64,000 nt of DNA from Mycolicibacter hiberniae (GCF_010729485.1 NZ_AP022609.1:2976001-3040000); one strand, 5' to 3'; counted from the first letter of the stretch, positions 36,552-45,627 are shown. A program made the numbers and translations. The notes: a model not told the origin generated them from the sequence alone.

Positions 36552-37412
36552 GTGGGACGCGTTGCCGGAAAGGTCGCCTTCATCACGGGCGCCGCCCGCG
36601 GCCAGGGCCGCAGCCACGCGCTGCGCCTGGCCGAGGAAGGCGCCGACATCATCGCCGTCGACCTGTGCCAGGACATCGAGACAATCGGCTACCCGATGGC
36701 GCGGCCCGAGGATCTCGAGGAGACCGCCAAGCTGGTGGAGAAGACTGGGCGCAGCATCGTTACCGCCCAGGCCGACGTGCGCGACTCGGCGGCGCTCAAG
36801 ACCGCGCTCGATGCCGGCCTCGCCGAGTTCGGCAAGCTCGACATCGTTGTCGCCCAGGCCGGCGTCGCCGGCATGAAGGGCAACCCGCCACTGCAGGCGT
36901 GGACCGACGTCATCAACACCAACCTGGTCGGCACCATCAACGGCATTCAAGTCGCACTGCCCCACCTGTCCGAAGGCGCTTCGATCATCGCCACAGCCTC
37001 GGCCGCCGCCTTGATGGACGCCCACCAGAAGGCGAACCCGGGCGGCGACCCGGGCGGGATGGCCTACATGACCTCCAAGCGCCTGATCGCGCAGTACGTG
37101 CACGACCTGGCAACGGAGTTGGCGGTACGCGGCATCCGCGCCAACGTCATTCACCCGACCAACTGCAACACCGACATGCTGCAGAGCGAACCGATGTACC
37201 GCTCCTTCCGCCCCGACCTGGAACATCCGACCCGCGCCGACGCCGAGCCGGTCTTCTACGTCCAGCAGGCGATGAAGGTGCCGTTCATCGAGCCCGAGGA
37301 CATCTCCAACGCGGTGCTGTGGCTGGCCTCCGACGAGGCCCGCTACGTCACCGGGATGCAGTTGCGGGTCGATGCCGGCGGCTACCTCAAGTGGTACGAC
37401 TACCACGTCTGA
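36552..37412 (+). CDS. Mycofactocin-coupled SDR family oxidoreductase
   Basis: The 286-residue SDR carries the features of the mycofactocin-dependent subfamily: GAARGQGRSHA cofactor loop, VDLC followed by an inserted IETIGYPMARPEDLEET segment, catalytic YMTSK, and a long C-terminal region. Enzymes of this type hold NAD(H) tightly and pass electrons to the peptide-derived cofactor mycofactocin. GTG 36552 is preceded by AAAGGAAC. The mycofactocin biosynthesis genes are not in the window. A hydroxyl introduced by the downstream P450 is a reasonable substrate. Confidence 0.92.
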   Translation: MGRVAGKVAFITGAARGQGRSHALRLAEEGADIIAVDLCQDIETIGYPMARPEDLEETAKLVEKTGRSIVTAQADVRDSAALKTALDAGLAEFGKLDIVVAQAGVAGMKGNPPLQAWTDVINTNLVGTINGIQVALPHLSEGASIIATASAAALMDAHQKANPGGDPGGMAYMTSKRLIAQYVHDLATELAVRGIRANVIHPTNCNTDMLQSEPMYRSFRPDLEHPTRADAEPVFYVQQAMKVPFIEPEDISNAVLWLASDEARYVTGMQLRVDAGGYLKWYDYHV

Positions 37413-37490
37413 TCGTCGCGTGACCTGCGCCCCGGCGACCGCTGCTGGCACTGCCCAACGCACCGATAACGGTTGAAAGGACTACAGAAC

Positions 37491-37685
37491 ATGAAGGTCT
37501 CCGTTGACTCACAGCGCTGCCAGGGCCACACGCTGTGCGCGATGATCGCGCCTGATTCCTTCGTACTCAACGACATCGACGGCACTTCGTCTCCGGTGTC
37601 GGAAACGGTTCCCGAAGACCAGCAGCATGCGGTCCGCGAGGCTGCACACTCCTGCCCCGAACAAGCCATCCTCATCGAGGAATGA
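37491..37685 (+). CDS. 3Fe-4S-type ferredoxin
   Basis: The 64-residue ferredoxin starts MKVSVDSQRCQGH and has cluster motif CxxHxxC with later CP (SCPEQAI). His occupies the variable position. It should feed the P450 whose ATG overlaps its stop (ATGA). GAAAGG precedes the start; the upstream in-frame ATG at 37473 has no such site. Confidence 0.94.
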   Translation: MKVSVDSQRCQGHTLCAMIAPDSFVLNDIDGTSSPVSETVPEDQQHAVREAAHSCPEQAILIEE

Positions 37686-39082
37686 CGAGGGAGAATTCCT
37701 TGAGCGTCAACGATTCCCTGACCGCGGCCGATTCCGGCGACACCGCCGACGACCACAGGAAGAACTCGTTCTACTTCGATCGGCACACCCCGGAGTACCG
37801 TGACCGCTTCGAGGAGATCACCCGCGAGATGCACGCCAAATGCCCGATGGCGTGGAGCCCCACCTACAACGGGCACTGGGTGGCCGCCGACAGCAAGCAC
37901 GTCTTCGAGCTGGCCCGCTGTCCCGTCGTCTCCAACCATCACGACATCAGCGGCGAGACTCCCTTCCAGGGCATCACCATCCCCAAGGCCAGCCGCGCGA
38001 CGGTGGTGCGCGGCGGCATCCTCGAGATGGACGAGCCTGAGCACAGCGCCTACCGGGGTGCATTGAACCCCTACCTGTCCCCCGCCGCGATCAAGCGGTG
38101 GGTGCCGTTCGTGGACGAGATCACCCGCGCCGCAGTCGATGAGCACATCGAGTCGGGACGGATCGACTTCGTCGAGCACCTGGCCAACGTGGTCCCGGCG
38201 GTGTTCACCCTCGCCATGATGGGCATCGAACTCAAGAAATGGAACGTCTACAGCGAACCGACCCATGCCTCGGTGTACACCCCCGAGCACTCGCCGGACC
38301 GCGAGAAGATCAACGAGCAGCACCGCGAGATGGGCATCGACATCATCAACAACATGATGGAGATCCGGGAGAACCCGCGCCCGGGTCTGGTCAACGCGAT
38401 GCTGCAACTGCGCATCGACGGTGAACCGGCGCCCGACATCGAGATCCTGGGCAATCTGGGCCTGATCATCGGCGGCGGCTTCGACACCACCACGGCCCTG
38501 ACCGCACATGCCCTGGAATGGCTCGGCCAGAATCCGCAGGAGCGCACCCGGCTCAGCACGCAACGCGCAGCATTGCTCGACTCGGCGACCGAGGAATTCC
38601 TCCGGTTCTTCACGCCGGCGCCCGGCGACGGACGGACGTTCGCCGAGAACGTCGAGGTGGCGGGACAGCAGTTCAAACAGTTCGAGCGCCTGTGGTTGTC
38701 CTGGGCGATGGCCAACCGCGACCCCGCGATCTTCGAGGAGCCCGACCGCGTCATCCTCGACCGTAAGGGCAACCGCCACTTCAGCTTCGGGCTGGGGATA
38801 CACCGCTGCATCGGCTCCAACGTAGCGCGCACCGTCTTCAAATCCATGCTGACAGCGGTGCTCGACCGGATGCCCGACTACCAGTGCGACCCCGAAGGCA
38901 CCGTGCACTATGACACCATCGGAGTGATCCAGGGCATGCGAAACCTGCCCGCCACCTTCACTCCCGGCAAACGGCTTGGGCCGGGACTGGACGAGACCCT
39001 GGAAAAGCTGCAGCGCATCTGCGACGAGCAGGAGTGCGCCCGCCCGATCACCGAGCGCAAGGAAGCGGTCGTCATCGACTGA
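37682..39082 (+). CDS. Cytochrome P450 with GGFDTT I-helix
   Basis: The 466-residue P450 is longer than the usual 400-410 because of an N-terminal extension of about 25 residues and a C-terminal tail of about 45 charged residues after the normal end. The heme loop FSFGLGIHRCIG is canonical and the ExxR motif is EEFLRF. The I-helix reads GGGFDTTT where most P450s have AGxxTT: Ala is Gly, and Phe-Asp occupies the next two positions. It is coupled to a ferredoxin upstream and ends before a strong hairpin terminator. The substrate is unknown. Confidence 0.94.
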   Translation: MTRENSLSVNDSLTAADSGDTADDHRKNSFYFDRHTPEYRDRFEEITREMHAKCPMAWSPTYNGHWVAADSKHVFELARCPVVSNHHDISGETPFQGITIPKASRATVVRGGILEMDEPEHSAYRGALNPYLSPAAIKRWVPFVDEITRAAVDEHIESGRIDFVEHLANVVPAVFTLAMMGIELKKWNVYSEPTHASVYTPEHSPDREKINEQHREMGIDIINNMMEIRENPRPGLVNAMLQLRIDGEPAPDIEILGNLGLIIGGGFDTTTALTAHALEWLGQNPQERTRLSTQRAALLDSATEEFLRFFTPAPGDGRTFAENVEVAGQQFKQFERLWLSWAMANRDPAIFEEPDRVILDRKGNRHFSFGLGIHRCIGSNVARTVFKSMLTAVLDRMPDYQCDPEGTVHYDTIGVIQGMRNLPATFTPGKRLGPGLDETLEKLQRICDEQECARPITERKEAVVID

Positions 39083-39096
39083 CGCTTCTCGGCGCG

Positions 39097-39150
39097 AGCA
39101 GACACAGAATCGCACGCACGCAGAGCGTGTCGTGCGATTCTGTGTCTGCT
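39097..39150. terminator. Bidirectional hairpin terminator
   Basis: A perfect 20-bp inverted repeat (39097-39116 and 39131-39150) encloses a 14-base loop that itself contains CACGC-AGA-GCGTG. It sits between convergent genes: the P450 stop at 39082 and the acyl-CoA dehydrogenase stop at 39171. The arms contain CAGAATCGCACG. There is no obvious T-run, as usual in mycobacteria. Confidence 0.85.
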
Positions 39151-39170
39151 GGCGGCGCTGACCTCGCGGC

Positions 39171-40346
39171 TCAGCCGCGGGGCAGACCCAGTCCCTGCTG
39201 GGCGATGATGTTGCGGTGAATCTCCGACGTGCCTCCGGCGATGGTGCCGGAGAAGCTGCGCGCGTGGCGCTCGAACCAGCTGGCGAAGTAGCTGTCGAGG
39301 TTCATGGGGGCATAGGGTCCCGAATTCGCCGGGTGCACCAGGCCTTGCGCCCCCGCCGCGTCCAGCGCATGGCCGGTGGCGAACATCTCGGCCTCTGAGC
39401 CGAGCAGCTTGAGCACCGACAGGGCGGCCACGTCCTGTTCACCGCGCGCAGCCCGCGCCAGCGCCGCCGACCCGAGCAGGCGCAGCGCCTGGTAATCCAT
39501 GACCGCCGTGGCGAATCGGTCACGCTCGAGGGCGCCCTCGGGGTGGAAGTCGGCGATGATGTTGTCCAGCCTGTCGGCGAAACCCAGCCACATCATGGTT
39601 CGCTCGTGGCCCAGCGAGCCGTTGGCCACCCGCCAGCCGCCATGGAGTGGACCGATCAGGTTCTCGGCCGGCACACGCACATCGGTGAAGAAGACCTCGT
39701 TGAAGTCTTTGTCCTCGATACCGCAGATGGTGGGGAACGGCCGCCGCACCACCCCCGGAGTGTCGGTGGGGATCACCAGCACACTGATGCCTTTGTGTTT
39801 GGGCGCATCGGGATCGGTGCGGACGAAGGTCAGCAGCACATCGGCGTCGTGCGCTCCAGAGGTCCAGACCTTCTGCCCGTTGACGACAAAGGAATCGCCG
39901 TCGCGGTCGGCCCGGGTGCGCAATGACGCCAGGTCCGACCCGGCGCTCGGCTCGCTCATGCCCAATGAGGCGGTGATCTCGGCACGCAGAATCGGCACCG
40001 CCCAGCGTCGCTGGTGTTCGTCGGTGCCGAACGTCAGCAATGACGCGGCGATGATGTTGACGCCCTGCGGATTGAAGCTGTGGTAAATCCTGCGCCGGCA
40101 GAGCTCTTCCAGATGCACGAACTGCTGCAGCAGGGTGGCGTTGCGACCGCCGAACTCCGGCGGATTGCCGGGCAACAGCCAGCCGTTGTCGAACAGCAGG
40201 CGCTGCCAGCGGCGTGCCCACGGCGGCATGTGCGAGACCGAGCGAGGCCGCTCCAGGGTCTCCGCCTCGGCCGGGAGGTGGGCATCGAGGAACGCCGCGA
40301 ACTCGGCGCGAAATTCCTCGACCTCAGCGTCAAATGCGAGCTGCAA
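39171..40346 (-). CDS. Acyl-CoA dehydrogenase, large (alpha) type
   Basis: The 391-residue FadE-type flavoprotein has MSEPSAGSDLA for FAD/substrate binding, a VWTSGAHDAD segment, and the C-terminal GGTSEIHRNIIAQ block. It starts with TTG preceded by GAGGAG. Its start overlaps the end of the second dehydrogenase gene, so the pair probably forms an alpha2beta2 heterotetramer as in steroid side-chain degradation. It is markedly similar to the protein at 61432-62604, including the MQLxFDxEVExFRAEFxAFLDxHLP N-terminus (in parts) and the FSGTIAGGTSEI tail. Confidence 0.93.
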   Translation of the reverse strand: MQLAFDAEVEEFRAEFAAFLDAHLPAEAETLERPRSVSHMPPWARRWQRLLFDNGWLLPGNPPEFGGRNATLLQQFVHLEELCRRRIYHSFNPQGVNIIAASLLTFGTDEHQRRWAVPILRAEITASLGMSEPSAGSDLASLRTRADRDGDSFVVNGQKVWTSGAHDADVLLTFVRTDPDAPKHKGISVLVIPTDTPGVVRRPFPTICGIEDKDFNEVFFTDVRVPAENLIGPLHGGWRVANGSLGHERTMMWLGFADRLDNIIADFHPEGALERDRFATAVMDYQALRLLGSAALARAARGEQDVAALSVLKLLGSEAEMFATGHALDAAGAQGLVHPANSGPYAPMNLDSYFASWFERHARSFSGTIAGGTSEIHRNIIAQQGLGLPRG

Positions 40347-41352
40347 GGCACTCCTCGGCGATCGCGGCGCGGTGTTGGTCGGCGCCCCCCAGCATCAGCT
40401 CACCGGCTTTGGCCCGCTTGAGCGCGAATTGCAGGTCGTTCTCCCAGGTGAATCCCATCGCCCCGAACAGCTGAAGGCCGTGCCGGAAGACCACCGACTG
40501 GCATTCGCCCGCCGAGGCCTTGGCCATCGCCGATGCCATCCGCCGGCGCGGGTCGTCGACCGAGATGGTCAGCGCCGCGAAGTACGCCAGCGCCCGGGCA
40601 CGTTCGATCGCCACGTGCATGTCCGCCGCCTTGTGCTGGACGGCCTGGAATGACCCGATCGGGACCCCGAACTGCTGCCGGCTGCGCACGTGCTCCAGCG
40701 CCAGGTCGAGGATGCGCTGGCAGGCGCCCACCATCGTCAGCGCCATCCCGCACAGTGCGACGTGGCGGGCTCGCTCGACATCGCCGCGGATCCGGGCCGT
40801 GTCGGCGACCTCGACGCCGGCGAAGGACACGTCGCTGATGTGCAACGTCGGGTCAAAAACGGTCGACTTGCGGGTGGTGACAGCGCCGGCATCGACCACG
40901 AACACGCCCGCCGCGGTGACCACCGCCAACCGGTCGGCGCGGTCGGCGTCGAGCACACCCACGGCGGTGCCGTCGAGCACCCAGCCGCCGGCATTGCGGT
41001 GCGCGGTCACCCCGCTGTACACCGCGGCACCGGTGGACCCATCCGGCCGGTGCTGCTCGCCGACCAGCGGCGCGAACTGGGTCATAGTCGCCAGAAACGG
41101 CGTGGGATCGGTGGCGCGGCCCAGTTCTTCGAGCACGATCGCCAGCTCCACCGCGGTTTCGGGCTGGTGCAGCTCGGTCAGTCCGAGGTCGACGTAGACC
41201 TTCCAGAGGGCGTCGACGTCCTTGCGCAGGGAGTCCGCGTCGCCCTGCCCCTCGGCGACCCTGCGCACCAATGCGGGCGTGCACTGTTTACCCACCACGT
41301 CGCGTACCGTGGCCTGCCACAGTCGCTGATCTTCGTCGAACTCCAACAGCAT
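40330..41352 (-). CDS. Acyl-CoA dehydrogenase, short (beta) type
   Basis: The 340-residue protein is a shorter acyl-CoA dehydrogenase of the partner type found in heteromeric mycobacterial enzymes: an ALCGMALTMVGACQRIL helix, RQQFGVPIGSFQAVQHKAADM, and a C-terminal HGLQLFGAMGFTWE region. ATG 41352 follows GGAAGG at 8 bases; an upstream GTG at 41361 is possible. It lies directly behind the perfect palindrome at 41379. Expected role: alpha,beta-dehydrogenation of a bulky acyl-CoA together with the 39171-40346 product. Confidence 0.92.
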   Translation of the reverse strand: MLLEFDEDQRLWQATVRDVVGKQCTPALVRRVAEGQGDADSLRKDVDALWKVYVDLGLTELHQPETAVELAIVLEELGRATDPTPFLATMTQFAPLVGEQHRPDGSTGAAVYSGVTAHRNAGGWVLDGTAVGVLDADRADRLAVVTAAGVFVVDAGAVTTRKSTVFDPTLHISDVSFAGVEVADTARIRGDVERARHVALCGMALTMVGACQRILDLALEHVRSRQQFGVPIGSFQAVQHKAADMHVAIERARALAYFAALTISVDDPRRRMASAMAKASAGECQSVVFRHGLQLFGAMGFTWENDLQFALKRAKAGELMLGGADQHRAAIAEECLAARI

Positions 41353-41378
41353 CGCAGCCACCTTCCCGAACGCCGGTT

Positions 41379-41393
41379 GAGAATATCATTCTC
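41379..41393. promoter_or_regulatory. GAGAAT-N3-ATTCTC operator, site B (perfect)
   Basis: GAGAAT-ATC-ATTCTC, both arms perfect. It lies 26 bases upstream of the minus-strand acyl-CoA dehydrogenase pair and in the divergent region shared with the plus-strand amidohydrolase operon. The 15 bases are identical to site F at 62693, which also precedes an acyl-CoA dehydrogenase. Confidence 0.85.
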
Positions 41394-41499
41394 ACTACCG
41401 GATGTAATGCTCTCGTCGTCAGCTCATGCATCACCGCTGCCAAACCGTGCCAGTCGGCCCGCAGCGGGCACATCGGGACGGGCGAGGCGAACGCAGAAT

Positions 41500-41514
41500 G
41501 AGAACCTTGTTCTT
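41500..41514. promoter_or_regulatory. GAGAAT-N3-ATTCTC-like operator, site C (degenerate)
   Basis: GAGAAC-CTT-GTTCTT is itself a near-perfect palindrome and matches the consensus arms at 9 of 12 positions. It overlaps the candidate -35 hexamer of the amidohydrolase promoter, where a bound repressor would block RNA polymerase. Confidence 0.5.
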
Positions 41515-41540
41515 GCTTGAAAAGAATACAGCTATACAAT
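41513..41540 (+). promoter_or_regulatory. Candidate sigma-A-type promoter for the 41617 operon
   Basis: TTGCTT (41513-41518) and TACAAT (41535-41540, within TATACAAT) are separated by 16 bases. The -10 is one of the best in the window and lies 76 bases upstream of the amidohydrolase start. Operator-like site C overlaps the -35. Confidence 0.5.
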
Positions 41541-41616
41541 GGGTCGCACCGGGGGTCGGGCGGCACCGTGACGGCTACACAGTGCCCGGCGGACAGTACG
41601 GCGAAGGGCGGCGTTG

Positions 41617-42705
41617 ATGATCGAACACCCGGACGGCACCCGCACGCCTGTCATCGACGCCAGCGTGCATATCTTTGCGGCGTCCAACGGCGACCTTCGC
41701 AGCTTCCTGCGGGAGCCGTTCAAAAGCCGCGGATTCCCCGACTATGAGATGGACTGGTACGGCGCACCGGGCGGCGAGTACGCACCCCGTACCGACGGTC
41801 CGCAGCGCCAATACCCCGGTTCGGACCCCGACCTGGTCGCCGCGCACTTGTTCGCCGAACGCGGAGTCGACGTCGCGGTGCTGCACCCGATGACCCGCGG
41901 CGTCATGCCGGACCGGCATCTGGGATCGGCGATCGCCGCGGCACACAACGAGATTCTGGTGTCGCGCTGGCTGGACCACGGCGAACACGGGAACCGGTTC
42001 CGGGGCACCATCCGCGTCAACCCGGACGACATCGCAGGGGCCCTGCGCGAGATCGACCGATGGAAAGACCACCCGCGGGTGGTGCAGATCGGCGTTCCTT
42101 TGCAGTCCCGGGAGCTGTTCGGCAAGCCCCAATTCTGGCCGCTGTGGGAGGCCGCCGTCGACGCCGGGCTTCCGGTGGCGGCGCACATCGAGGTGGGTTC
42201 GGGCATCTCCGCCTCGCCGACGCCGTCGGGCGTTCCCCGAACCTACGAGCAGTACGTGAGCTTCATGGCGTGCAACTACCTGTACCACCTGATGAACATG
42301 ATCGCCGAGGGCGTGTTCGAGCGGATGCCGGAGCTGAAGTTCGTGTGGGCCGACGGTGCCGCGGATCTGCTCACCCCCATCATCTGGCGGATGGACACCT
42401 TCGGCCGGCCGCACCTGGAGCAGACACCCTGGGCGCCGAAGATCCCCAGCGACTACCTGCCCGGCCACGTCTTCTTCGTCCAGGGCGCCATGGACGGCCC
42501 CGGCGACGCCGACTTCGCCGGCGAGTGGTTCGGCTTCACCGGCAAAGACGACATGGTGATGTACGGATCCAGCTATCCGCATTGGCAGCACAACGAACTG
42601 ACCGTTCCGCGTTCGTTCAGCGCTGAGCAGCGCGACAAGCTGTGCTGGCGCAATGCCAGTCGGCTCTACGGCATCGACGTTCCATCCGTCGCGGGCGCAC
42701 ACTAG
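41617..42705 (+). CDS. Amidohydrolase_2-family metal-dependent hydrolase
   Basis: The 362-residue TIM-barrel protein of the PF04909 type has VIDASVHIF at the N-terminus, where DxHxH is expected (only the last His kept), an AAHIEVGSG segment, a VWADGAADLL segment and MYGSSYPHWQ where the family usually has a catalytic Asp (GTDYPH). Several metal ligands are thus altered. It is followed at 29 bases by a paralogue with a more conventional final Asp, so the two might form a complex. ATG 41617 follows GAAGGG. Confidence 0.87.
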   Translation: MIEHPDGTRTPVIDASVHIFAASNGDLRSFLREPFKSRGFPDYEMDWYGAPGGEYAPRTDGPQRQYPGSDPDLVAAHLFAERGVDVAVLHPMTRGVMPDRHLGSAIAAAHNEILVSRWLDHGEHGNRFRGTIRVNPDDIAGALREIDRWKDHPRVVQIGVPLQSRELFGKPQFWPLWEAAVDAGLPVAAHIEVGSGISASPTPSGVPRTYEQYVSFMACNYLYHLMNMIAEGVFERMPELKFVWADGAADLLTPIIWRMDTFGRPHLEQTPWAPKIPSDYLPGHVFFVQGAMDGPGDADFAGEWFGFTGKDDMVMYGSSYPHWQHNELTVPRSFSAEQRDKLCWRNASRLYGIDVPSVAGAH

Positions 42706-42733
42706 AGAACATCAGGAACCGAGGGAGTTCACC

Positions 42734-43876
42734 ATGACTGCGACAGCCACCGAGCGCCAGCCGGCCGCCGAGCGAATCGCCGTGCGGTGTGTGGATTCGG
42801 ATGTGCACCCGGTGCCACGCCGCGGCGAGCTGGTGCAGTACCTGCCAGAGCCGTGGCGCAGCAAGTACTTTCTGCCCCGCCGGGTGGGCGAGCAGATCTA
42901 CTACGACGCGCCCGACTACGCGCACGCGTTCGCCATGCGCGTCGACACGTTTCCCGCCGATGGCGAGTTCCCCGGCAGCGATCCGGCGTTGGCGTTCAAA
43001 CAGCTCATCATGGAGGCGGGCGCGGATTTCGCGATCCTGGAGCCCGCCGCCTATCCGGCCCGATTTCCCGAAGCCCAGCAGGCGATGTCCTCGGCACTCA
43101 ACGACTGGCAGGCCAACCACTGGCTCGACGCCAAGAACAACTGGCATCAGCGCTGGCGCGGGTCGATCTGCGTGGCGATCGAAGACCCGGCCGGCGCGGT
43201 GGCCGAGATCGAGAAGTGGGCGGGCCACCCCTACATGGCGCAGATCCTGATCAAGGCCGAACCGCGGCCGTCGTGGGGCGACCCGAAGTACGACCCGATC
43301 TGGGCGGCCGCCACCAAGCACGACATCACCGTGAGCTGTCACCTGTCGCGCAGCCATCACGAGGAACTGCCGATGCCGCCGGTGGGAATGCCCAGCTACA
43401 ACCACGATTTCATGGTCACCTACTCGTTGTTGGCGGCCAACCAGGTGATGAGCCTGGTTTTCGACGGGGTTTTCGACCGCCACCCCAACCTGCGCATTGT
43501 GCTCGTCGAGCATGCCTTCACCTGGATTCTGCCGCTGATGTGGCGGATGGACGCCATCTACGAAGCCCGCAGATCGTGGGTGGAGATCAAACGCAAGCCC
43601 AGTGAATACGTCAAAGACCACATCAAGTTCACCACCCAGCCGCTGGACTACCCGGAGGACAAAACCGAACTGTCGCGGGCTTTCGAGTGGATGGAGTGCG
43701 AGAAGATCCTGCTCTATTCCTCCGACTACCCGCATTGGACCTTCGACGACCCGCGTTGGCTGGTCAAACACCTGCCCAAGGCAGCCCGGGAGGCAGTGAT
43801 GTTTCGTAACGGACTGGCGACCTATCACCTTCCCGACACCGTCCCGGCCCTCGAGGGACAGGTGCGGGTGTTCTAG
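42734..43876 (+). CDS. Amidohydrolase_2-family metal-dependent hydrolase
   Basis: The 380-residue protein is a paralogue of its upstream neighbour. It has CVDSDVHPVP near the N-terminus, SCHLSRSHH in the middle, LVEHAFTWILP, and LYSSDYPHWTFDDP with the conserved Asp near the C-terminus. Family members are hydrolases or decarboxylases of cyclic acids. GAGGGAG precedes ATG 42734. The next gene starts directly after its stop codon. Confidence 0.88.
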   Translation: MTATATERQPAAERIAVRCVDSDVHPVPRRGELVQYLPEPWRSKYFLPRRVGEQIYYDAPDYAHAFAMRVDTFPADGEFPGSDPALAFKQLIMEAGADFAILEPAAYPARFPEAQQAMSSALNDWQANHWLDAKNNWHQRWRGSICVAIEDPAGAVAEIEKWAGHPYMAQILIKAEPRPSWGDPKYDPIWAAATKHDITVSCHLSRSHHEELPMPPVGMPSYNHDFMVTYSLLAANQVMSLVFDGVFDRHPNLRIVLVEHAFTWILPLMWRMDAIYEARRSWVEIKRKPSEYVKDHIKFTTQPLDYPEDKTELSRAFEWMECEKILLYSSDYPHWTFDDPRWLVKHLPKAAREAVMFRNGLATYHLPDTVPALEGQVRVF

Positions 43877-44269
43877 ATGGGGCAGGAGGAAAAGCGGCCC
43901 CGGTTGGCCCAGGGCCGCGAACATGTCGTTGCGACCGTCGATGAGATCCCGCCTGGGACACACAAGCTCGTGCCGATCGGCCATCACGGCGTCGGCGTGT
44001 ACAACATCAACGGGACGTTCTACGCGATCGCAAACTTCTGCCCGCACCAGGGCGGGCCGCTGTGCGCAGGCCGGTTGCGCGGCCGTACCGTCGTCGACGA
44101 GCAGAGCCCCGGTGACGCCGCCATGGTCCGCGACCTGGAGTACATCTACTGCCCCTGGCACCAATGGGGTTTCGAGCTCGCCACCGGCACGACTGCGGTC
44201 AAGCCGGAGTGGAGCATCCGCACCTACCCCGTGCGGGTTGTCGGCAACGACGTCCTCGTCCAGGCCTAA
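43877..44269 (+). CDS. Rieske 2Fe-2S ferredoxin-like protein
   Basis: The 130-residue protein has both halves of a Rieske motif: CPHQGGPLC (CxH) and YCPWHQWGF (CxxH), within the usual beta-fold. It is small and has no oxygenase domain, so it is a soluble electron carrier, perhaps for the Rieske oxygenase encoded at 56155 or for a neighbouring enzyme. Its ATG follows the preceding TAG with no gap. A segment of about 15 residues between the two half-motifs (RTVVDEQSPGDAAMVRD) is longer than in classical Rieske ferredoxins. Confidence 0.92.
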   Translation: MGQEEKRPRLAQGREHVVATVDEIPPGTHKLVPIGHHGVGVYNINGTFYAIANFCPHQGGPLCAGRLRGRTVVDEQSPGDAAMVRDLEYIYCPWHQWGFELATGTTAVKPEWSIRTYPVRVVGNDVLVQA

Positions 44270-44284
44270 CGCACAGGAGTATCG

Positions 44285-45151
44285 GTGGCCTCAATCGAAG
44301 TCAACGGGGGAAATGTTGTCTACGAGATCCTCGGTTCCACCGGTGATCTGATCGTGCTGACCCCCGGCGGCCGGTTCTCCAAGGAGATCCCGGGCCTGCG
44401 CCCGCTGGCCGAAGCGCTCGTCGACGGCGGCTACCGGGTGCTGTTGTGGGACCGCCCCAATTGCGGCGCCTCCGACGTGCAGTTCTACGGCCAGTCCGAA
44501 TCGCACATGCGCGCCGAGACCCTGCACGGGTTACTCACCGCCCTGGGGACCGGACCGGTCATCCTGGCCGGCGGGTCAGGCGGGGCGCGGGACTCGATCC
44601 TGACCACCATTCTCTATCCGGAACTGGTCACCAAGCTGGCGCTGTGGAACATCGTGGGCGGCATCTACGGCACTTTCGTGCTCGGTTCCTACTACGTGGT
44701 GCCCAGCATCCTCGCCGTCCGCGGCGGCGGGCCGAAGGCACTGCTGGACATCCGCGAGTGGCAGGAGCGGGTCGCGGAGAACCCCGACAACGAGGCACGC
44801 CTGCTCGGCCTGGACGGCGACGCCTTCCTCAAGGTGATGTTGCGCTGGCTCAACGCATTCGTCTCCAAGCCGGGCCAGACGATTCCCGGCGTCGACGACG
44901 AGATGTTCGACCGGATCACGGTGCCCACGCTGATCATCCGGGGCGGCGAGAACGACTGGGATCACCCCAAGCGCACCTCGCTGGAGGTCAACTGCCTGAT
45001 CAGGGGATCAGAGCTGATCGACCCGCCGTGGCCCGAAGATGCCTGGGAGCGAGCGGCCGAGGACCGCGCGTCGGGAAAGGTCAGTCATTTCAACATGTTC
45101 GACACCTGGGTGCTGGCCGCCCCGGCGATCCTGAAGTTCCTGGGGCGTTGA
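44285..45151 (+). CDS. Alpha/beta hydrolase
   Basis: The 288-residue hydrolase has a DRPNCGASD segment after strand 4, nucleophile Ser in GGSGGARD (about 98), an acid in the RGGENDWDHP segment and a candidate His in the KVSHFNMFD segment. It may hydrolyse a ring-opened intermediate or an ester. It lies 15 bases after the Rieske gene in the same probable operon and ends 5 bases before a convergent stop. Confidence 0.85.
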   Translation: MASIEVNGGNVVYEILGSTGDLIVLTPGGRFSKEIPGLRPLAEALVDGGYRVLLWDRPNCGASDVQFYGQSESHMRAETLHGLLTALGTGPVILAGGSGGARDSILTTILYPELVTKLALWNIVGGIYGTFVLGSYYVVPSILAVRGGGPKALLDIREWQERVAENPDNEARLLGLDGDAFLKVMLRWLNAFVSKPGQTIPGVDDEMFDRITVPTLIIRGGENDWDHPKRTSLEVNCLIRGSELIDPPWPEDAWERAAEDRASGKVSHFNMFDTWVLAAPAILKFLGR

Positions 45152-45156
45152 TGCGG

Positions 45157-45627
45157 TCATCGGGCGTGAAGGTGAACCTCGCAGTTCAGCGACGCCTCCA
45201 GAGCGGTATGGACGCGGCTCTCGCCGACTCGCTGCAGACCCGGTTCGGCAACGGTCACGTGCACAACATCGAGACCGTCCGGCCCCGGCACCCGGACGAT
45301 CTCGCCGGCCAGGCCCAACCCGGCGAGCACCCCGTGTACGTCGTCGTCGGTGCCCCTGCTCAGATAGGTCACCACGCCGGGCTCCGCGGTGGTGTTGAAA
45401 GCGCTGGCGCACAGGCGCATCCCCAATTCTCGGACATCGGACTCGGATCCGGTGATCAGCAGTCGCACGTGGCGCCGGCCCACCGGCATGGCCGCGACAT
45501 CGGCATCGACCACGTCGACACCCGCTTGGCCCGCCAACTCTCGCAGCCTTGCCATTCCCGTCGTCACCTGCTCGGTCGTGAGCTTCCCAGCAGGGTCGAC
45601 GTCGAGGCGTACCACCGCTGTTCTCAC
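45157..45627 (-). CDS. Conserved-type hypothetical protein
   Basis: The 156-residue protein has no motif I recognise. Secondary structure by eye is alternating beta/alpha, with two similar halves (VVRLDVDP...VDVVDADV; HVRLLITGSESDVRELG...), which might indicate a duplicated ferredoxin-like fold. No signal peptide or membrane helix is seen. It is the only minus-strand gene between 41.4 and 52.1 kb and would split the plus-strand run into two transcripts. GTG 45627 is preferred; TTG 45645 is an alternative. Confidence 0.7.
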   Translation of the reverse strand: MRTAVVRLDVDPAGKLTTEQVTTGMARLRELAGQAGVDVVDADVAAMPVGRRHVRLLITGSESDVRELGMRLCASAFNTTAEPGVVTYLSRGTDDDVHGVLAGLGLAGEIVRVPGPDGLDVVHVTVAEPGLQRVGESRVHTALEASLNCEVHLHAR

